64,000 bases of DNA from Hofstenia miamia. Taxonomy: Eukaryota; Xenacoelomorpha; Acoela; Hofsteniidae. Positions 58,007 to 64,000 of the stretch are shown here, one piece after another (positions within the stretch are counted from its first letter, which is position 1; every line of letters begins with the position of its first letter). The translations under genes were made by a program, and so were the position numbers. The stretch covers positions 1,202,525-1,266,524 of the forward strand of contig CABFPE010000136.1 in the NCBI GenBank assembly GCA_900660155.1, in the 5' to 3' direction. A model generated the notes under the pieces. The model was not told the origin of the DNA. It saw only the letters and a program-made list of their open reading frames with translations, and did not search any database.

Positions 58007-61000
58007 GTGAGAATGCATTGAAAATATTATACTTGAACCTTTATTTAATATCTTCCAATTCTAAGAAAAGTATGTTTTAGTGCAGTTTTAGAATATATTA
58101 TTTCTGGCGCATTTCTCTTTCCTACCTTTGACCACGTGATTGGAATATACATTAATATTTCCATACAATGGCATTAACATAATCCATATGAGAGCACAAT
58201 AATTATCGGCTATGAGCTAAGCTAATTTCCATGGTAATTATTGGATTTTCTAAGAACATTCAGGAATGGCATGGCTTTCATTAGATTAACGTAAATCAAA
58301 ATGCAAGAGTGTAGTAATTCGAATCACAATTAGACTTTGAAAAAAAATGTAGGCCATCTATCATTTTTTTTCAGATTACTCTCAGTTAAACGGAATATCT
58401 AAATGCAAACATAATATTGGAAATATCGACTCAACATCAAAAACTTGCATTGATCATTTTAATACCTGTATTAACACTTTTTTTTAGCATTTTCAGACTA
58501 GGAGCAGGGGATGTTCAGTTGTTCATACCTATACGACATCGATACGCATCACGATATCGAAATTAGAAACCTGTCGCGATCAGTTTAAAAATCCCAATTC
58601 ATTCTTGTGAGACTTAGTCCCGGCAACACGTCTAAATTTATTTATGGTACCATAATAGAAGACCTCCCCGGGAATTCACCGAAATGCGATCTTGTCTAAG
58701 TTCATAAAAAACCGTCTAATTCAATTGATTTATCTGTGGTTGAATCTCACAACTTTGTTTCTTGAAGAGCTGTGAAACATATGTTGCTAAGACTATATGT
58801 AAGTTTTTTCAATAATAAACTTGGAAGTTATGCCTTTTAATTTACATAAATATCCATAAGGAAAAGTGAATTATAATCATGTAAATCATTGATTTTATCT
58901 TCAAAGGTGAGTCCAAGAGATACTTTTACATCGTTAATATCTCATTGTCATTAGGTTCACATATTTGGTTGTATTCAATGAGTGTTTAATATTTTTAGTT
59001 AACTCAACATTTTGTTTGAGAAACTGTTAATAAATAACTTTTGTAAGTTCCATAGTAGTTTCTGTCATTTTAGATTCCCAAGATCATGTAAATTTTGCAG
59101 TAGTTATCATTGTTTTCCAAATCTTATGAAAGCAAATCTAGAAACTATATCTTCTTTTTCCCAAACGGTAATCAGTCATTGCAGAACAACAATATAAATG
59201 ATCTCACATCATTATAAAACTAACAGCGGATGCCCACGCATTTGGTATTCCAATGCATGGATTCGTTAACCTAATGCAACGATATTGTATTTTATTCCCT
59301 GTATAATAATGGCATGCTTTGCAGTCATATCTAGAAGCATAGATCATGGTTAATGGTAATTTTAATTTCTTATTAATTGCAAAATATTCGCATTTTGGCA
59401 TTTTGATTCAATTCCGAGATGCTTTCCTCAAATGAATTTTTGCTGAAAACTACGAATAATTATATCTGAATAAATTCACGGAGAAGGCAGATCATAGGAA
59501 TATTTTAAGATATGAACGATTTACCTGCAATTTGCTGTTTTATTTTAAATTAATTAATGTCATATATACATTGAGTTATTCCAAATATCAGTTTTCCTAC
59601 ATCCATTTAAATTCATTCAATTGCTAAAATTATAGTTATAAAAATAAAGAAGACCTCGTTTTTAGAGGCTATCATTAGGTTAAAATTGTGGTGGATTCGA
59701 TTTATTAATAGGTTTCAGACAGTAATTTATTCCGCTATGTAAATGATATTTATCGGAAATAAGCATTTGCATACGTGTAATTTCGATATTTTGATTATGT
59801 ATTCAAACATTGGTCTGAAATATAGCATTTTCTTGAATACACAATTTCAAATGGAAAATTAACGATTAATCGTCGGAAGAAGAAATAATAGCTGGAAATT
59901 GTTAGGGCTTTTTTGACCCTTTAATAACATTAGTTGTATTTTAAAAAATACATCATAATTTTTCATGTTTGGCTGTTGTAATGAATGGAAAGAAGACAAC
60001 TAGAAAATTGTACGAAAGGTAGGCAGACCTCATAATTAGAATGTTTTGGTTCCACTTCTTGTTATATGAAATTTTTTAATCCATGCAGCATATTGCAATA
60101 TTATTGGAAGTTTTTTTAACAAACTTGCTATTTTATATATTTTTTCTTAACTCTTAAGAAATGAGCAAAGTAATGACAATAATATTGTTTTGCATAGGGT
60201 CTAAGTATCCCTGAATACAATACTTCATGGGGTATATCGTTATGCTTTACATTATAGAAGTCCATGGCTATACAAAAAAGACTGAAAACCCATTGTATTC
60301 ATCCTGTTTACAAAGAAATTGTCAGATTAGTTTAAGCTAATTTCAATTTAGAAGACATAAAATAATTTCCCAAAGAGAAATCGTACATAGAATTCATTTT
60401 GCACTCCTAAAAATATTATATGAGGAAAAAGATCATTAGGACCAGTGCAATTTTGTTGAGATAATATTTTCCCAATGTCAAATATTTCTGATATGTACAA
60501 TTTAGTCTTAACTTAGTATATAGCCACATCATACTACTTCAATTATGCTTCCATTGTTAGAATTTGAATAGCTGATACCAATAAAACCGGGCCAACAAAA
60601 TTCTAAGAAATTTCAATGTAATGGTAATCGCAGTAGTCCATAACTAACCACTCTGATAAAGATGGTGATTTTCTCAGATTGAAATTGGGTAATTGGCAAT
60701 AAATGAAGATATTGCAATATATTGCAATACGCTATTGTCTATCAAATTTCTATTGCAATATAATTATTTTGGATTTATACAAAGACTTCCTTGTTAAGAT
60801 CAAATGCTTTCCATGCTACCGTGGATCTCATAAATCCCTTCGAATGTTTCATACCCATTTTGAGAAAAAGGCCCACAATATTTTAATAAACAATACAAAT
60901 TAAGAAATGTGTATGCACATAAATTTATACACTATTCAATTCAATCCCACACTTAAAAAATAATTAAATATATTGCTTTGGAGTATCCACATCTTCGGAT

Positions 61001-61890
61001 AAAAAAAGAATCCCAACATAGTTCAGCTAGCGTATATCAATATCTATGGAAATTTACGAAATTCGAAACAGCGCATGCATCTCTGGAATTAAACTACAAA
61101 TAAATTCAGGAAGAGTATCAAAATTTCAGTTTGTTGATCAGTTGATTCAAAAAATACCCATGGTTGAGGCATAAAAAGACTCATACCCGTTTATATCGTA
61201 GTGAAACTACTAAAAGACCCCATTGTAAATGATATTTTGAAGTTGTATACAATAATTGTACTATTAAATGACCAGTAAAAATTCGAAATTTGTCTTCGAG
61301 AATTCACAATAAGGTGAAATGCCTCCTTATTAATTAGTCAAAACAACTATATATGTTACTCGCAATTACAAAATGTGTGCATGCAATGAAACACTGTCGT
61401 TGGGCAAAATTGCACTAGCACGCAATTTCTCAAACATTGAGCATATAAATTTACAACAACGACCACAAAATTTTAGTTTAACTGGCAATTTTGTGATGCA
61501 TATTTAAAAAAACTGGTTATTAGTCAATATATTTTCTCCAATCATCTAAGACATGAATTAAGACGTCATTTGTTGATATATTATTTCTAAATCAAAATTT
61601 TTTTTATAGTTCAAATTATAAATCATCTTCTTTAAATGAAAGACTTGAATTGACAATATTTGTAATTTGTTTTTTTTAAATTTTTTTTCTCTTTTTGAAT
61701 GAACTCCATAAATTTTTTCTTTTTACTCGGGCTAACTTAAATTTTTGGACGTCATCCCTGTACCACTTTGTTTTTCAATTTGGCATTTGACTTTTACTTG
61801 ACATCAAATCAAAAGGCTTTAATTACATGTGTAAGTTGATGCTTGTCAATATTTCCTACATTTTTATTTTTTTCTTAATGTCCAAACTAT
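58007..61890. other. AT-rich stretch with one possible BED/hAT remnant
   Basis: At 58505-58720 CAGGGGATGTTCAGTTG (a hAT-like end) is followed by a frame with SPGNTSKFIYGTIIED, reminiscent of the GNTSNL..HL part of a BED zinc finger. This is weak. The remaining 3 kb shows no supported feature. Confidence 0.35.
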
Positions 61891-63060
61891 CTAGAAGACA
61901 TAAAATAATTCTTCTAATGAAGATTGAACTTCTATGGTTCCAATAATACAAGCAGCATTTGTCTGCTGAATTATAATACTCAAGCGTTGTTTAAGATACT
62001 CTGCTGCACATGGTTCCTTTGAAGAAAATATTAGGGACTTGCCAAGTTGGGAAATAAAGTCTCCTGTTAATTTACCTGCACTGCCTTGACATTCAAAAGC
62101 TAGGGGTTGAAATATATAGCCTTGTTGAACAATGTCACTATATTTAGATATTTTTCGGGATTTAGCATCTGTTGCAACTTTAGTAGGAGCAAAAGTTGAA
62201 ATCGGACTGGGAGTAATTGCATCAACTACTGTAACGTCCCACACTAAGGAGCGTCCTCTTGTCCAAGGAACAGTAGTCACGCCATCAGGTCGTTTCCCAT
62301 CTTTTCTGAACAATCCTGGTGGTTCCAAAATTGAAGGGACGTCGATCATTGAAAAAGTGCGCTTAAAAAGGTTATTCAATTGAGAATGACGTGCAAAATG
62401 ACCAGCGCTTCTCTTACAAGACAATCAATGAAGACCATCAGTTGAAATATGTTGTTCACATAAACGAACACCTAGTCTAGAGGCAACACTAATACGCAAA
62501 GTGACATTGTTCAACTTCAGGTTAAGTTTGTTTGATGGAAGAACATTGAGCCATGCTCCAGCTAGACTGCCTTGAATTGCCTGAAATCTTGCAAGATCTT
62601 TTTCAGACATATGTCTCACTAGGAAACTCTCTAGTTGTTTTAAAACAGGAAACGACCAATTTCTTTGAATAGTAGAAGCTTGACCAACTGGAGTTTGCGA
62701 ATTATTAGACAGCTTTAACCACAAATCCAAAGCATGTGATTCTTCAATTGTAGGGAGACATCCAGGAGCAATCTTTAACATCAAGTTTTCACATTTGGCC
62801 ACGGATGCAAGAAAACAACTGGATGCTAAAATATGAGTTAAAGGTATTCCTAAGCTACCTAAGGAAACTGGTAGACAAGCTTGGACAGTTGCATTTTCTG
62901 ACAAATTGACGTTGGTATTAGTTGAATAAAATGCTTCTTTCAGAGGTTCAGTTTGAGATTCACTTTCAGTACTGTTTGATCGGATATGGCTCAGAAGAGT
63001 AATGAAATTCAATTGGTAGTTCCAATCCTGCTCTACATTTTTAAGCAGTTTTCTTGCCGT
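61891..63060 (-). mobile_element. 5'-truncated LINE with restriction-like endonuclease
   Basis: Only the C-terminal third of the LINE protein remains. The open frame starts after a stop at 63061-63063 (minus reading) and goes on to 61891. No reverse transcriptase motifs are seen upstream, so the copy is truncated at the 5' side, as is usual for LINE insertions. Confidence 0.65.
61891..63060 (-). pseudogene. C-terminal part of an RLE-type LINE protein, one in-frame stop
   Basis: A single minus-strand frame of about 390 codons, interrupted only by TGA at 62425-62427. The first part (TARKLLKNVEQDWNYQ, then VQACLPVSLGSLGIPLTH and LAGAWLNVLPSNKLNLKL) is the linker after the reverse transcriptase in a widespread invertebrate LINE group. 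Then follow RISVASRLGVRLCEQH, STDGLH, stop, LSCKRSAGHFARHSQLNN, where relatives read DGLHGLSC; the stop thus replaces a Gly codon. The part normally holding a C.CG pair is shortened, so the zinc knuckle is incomplete. The endonuclease region has KRPDGVTTVPW..GRSLVWDVTVVD and KSRKISKYSD, fitting the PD-(D/E)XK motif and KxxKY of R2-like restriction-like endonucleases. The exact LINE clade is uncertain. Confidence 0.7.
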
Positions 63061-64000
63061 CTATAACCTCTTATTTCTGAGTAAGAGTCATAGTTGTAAA
63101 AAGGCTTGGGTTGCGGTTGGTTCAGGTTGAGATTTTTGAGAAGCAATTGAGGTCATTGAATTGCTATTTTCTGAAATTAGTTATGCACATATATAATAAA
63201 TTTGTTGCTTTTAAAAAGCACTTGAGAACAGTCTAAATTTAAGCATTAATAATAGCTTGACATATTTCTCATTTTCTTGATGTTCTAGTCTCCGCCTAAT
63301 TCACATTTCCGTTGTATAAATTTGCAGTTGAATAACACTTTTTTACTACGACTGTGTAACTAAAAAACTAATAGTATTAAGAAACCAAAACCATGCCTTC
63401 TGTATTCTAGTCAGATTTCTAACTGAATTTGCGCTTTAACTCTAAAATAGTAGATTAGCTTAATCTGTTGTGAAATCAACGAATTGATAAACTTTAGTCC
63501 GTGAAGTAGTGAAAAGCAACCCAATAAGTAGCTGTAACCTGGTAACTCCTAGAACAACATTGAGGATTATGGAGTTTGGATAGATTTGGTTATTAAGCTG
63601 GAAAAAATCAAATTATATTATTTTTAAAGTTGTTTTAAACTTATTTGCCTACCCTATAGAATCTCACTTAACTTACTATTCATAGAACAATCACAGGTAC
63701 ACTGGCTACAATGAAGAGTTACATTAAAAAAATATGGTATAATAATATTTCATACTGAAGTTGGGAATCTCAAATCTAGGCCTGGGCTTGGAGCTTGAGT
63801 GATGAATTAAGGGTCTCTATTAAGCTTGAGTTTGCTGTAAAAAAAACCAAGCCTAATGCTAGCCCTATTTAAGATCCAAATACTAGACTGTGATAAGTAA
63901 TAGAATCATATAGTAAATATCAAATACTCAGTCCTTATCTATAGTTAAAAATTAACCCTAAGAAAATGACGCATAGCATGTATAAAGTCAATATTTAAAA
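63061..64000. other. AT-rich stretch without a supported gene
   Basis: Upstream of the LINE fragment the frame is closed by stops and nothing else can be supported up to the right edge. Confidence 0.45.

Noticed and set aside
62132-62383. Plus-strand open frame of 83 codons
   Set aside because: It is the antisense shadow of the LINE endonuclease frame on the minus strand.

Overview
The window is about 64 kb of very AT-rich animal DNA. It is not bacterial: there are spliced genes with very small introns (46 and 49 bp), many (TA)n microsatellites, three assembly gaps or ambiguous positions (one N run of about 110 bases, two single N), and a dense layer of old DNA transposons and LINE fragments. 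The mix (Tc1/mariner including a DUF4817-type element, hAT, P/THAP, piggyBac MITEs, LINEs with a restriction-like endonuclease) and the tiny introns suggest an invertebrate, most likely an arthropod. An AT-rich copepod-like genome is my guess, not something the window proves.

Host genes. The clearest is FAIM (Fas apoptotic inhibitory molecule) on the + strand, four coding exons from 26827 to 36120 that join in frame to about 194 residues. Its third intron is 7.4 kb and holds a near-perfect 1.13 kb tandem duplication that copied the last 18 bp of exon 3 and its splice donor. On the - strand, from 24298 down to about 21952, six small exons with matching splice phases form part of a second gene, which looks armadillo-repeat-like and which I cannot name. 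It lies upstream of FAIM in the opposite orientation, so the two may be divergent neighbours. A single isolated exon-like block lies at 57863-58006 (+).

Mobile elements, left to right: the 5' end of a Tc1/mariner-type transposon running off the left edge (1-485); an internally deleted hAT (1504-2389); two TA-flanked MITEs (4280-4732, 4829-5210); a decayed Tc1/mariner relic with matching ends (6859-7516); a weak mariner-like relic near 8000-8480; a decayed P-superfamily (THAP) element over about 8560-12250, with a DUF4817-type Tc1/mariner deletion derivative (9452-10314) inserted in it; a nearly full-length mariner inside a (TA)n tract (12598-13864); a LINE endonuclease fragment (15520-15815); a mariner relic (16640-17345); Tc3-like fragments twice in the FAIM intron duplication; a small hAT-like MITE (35313-35678); a TA-type MITE (36883-37156); two copies of a TTAA-flanked piggyBac-type MITE (38326-38779, 55917-56432); a LINE reverse transcriptase fragment (42252-43560); a hAT-type element with GGATC-rich ends and a degenerate 8-bp target duplication (45158-46463); a 1.65 kb Tc1 element whose transposase gene carries an intron (49316-50964); and the C-terminal part of a LINE with a restriction-like endonuclease (61891-63060, -).

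The rest, roughly half of the window, is AT-rich sequence in which I see no supported gene. I found no operon-like defence or metabolic system. The most unusual items are the exon-capturing tandem duplication in FAIM, the intron-bearing Tc1, the nested P-element relic and the unnamed armadillo-like gene.
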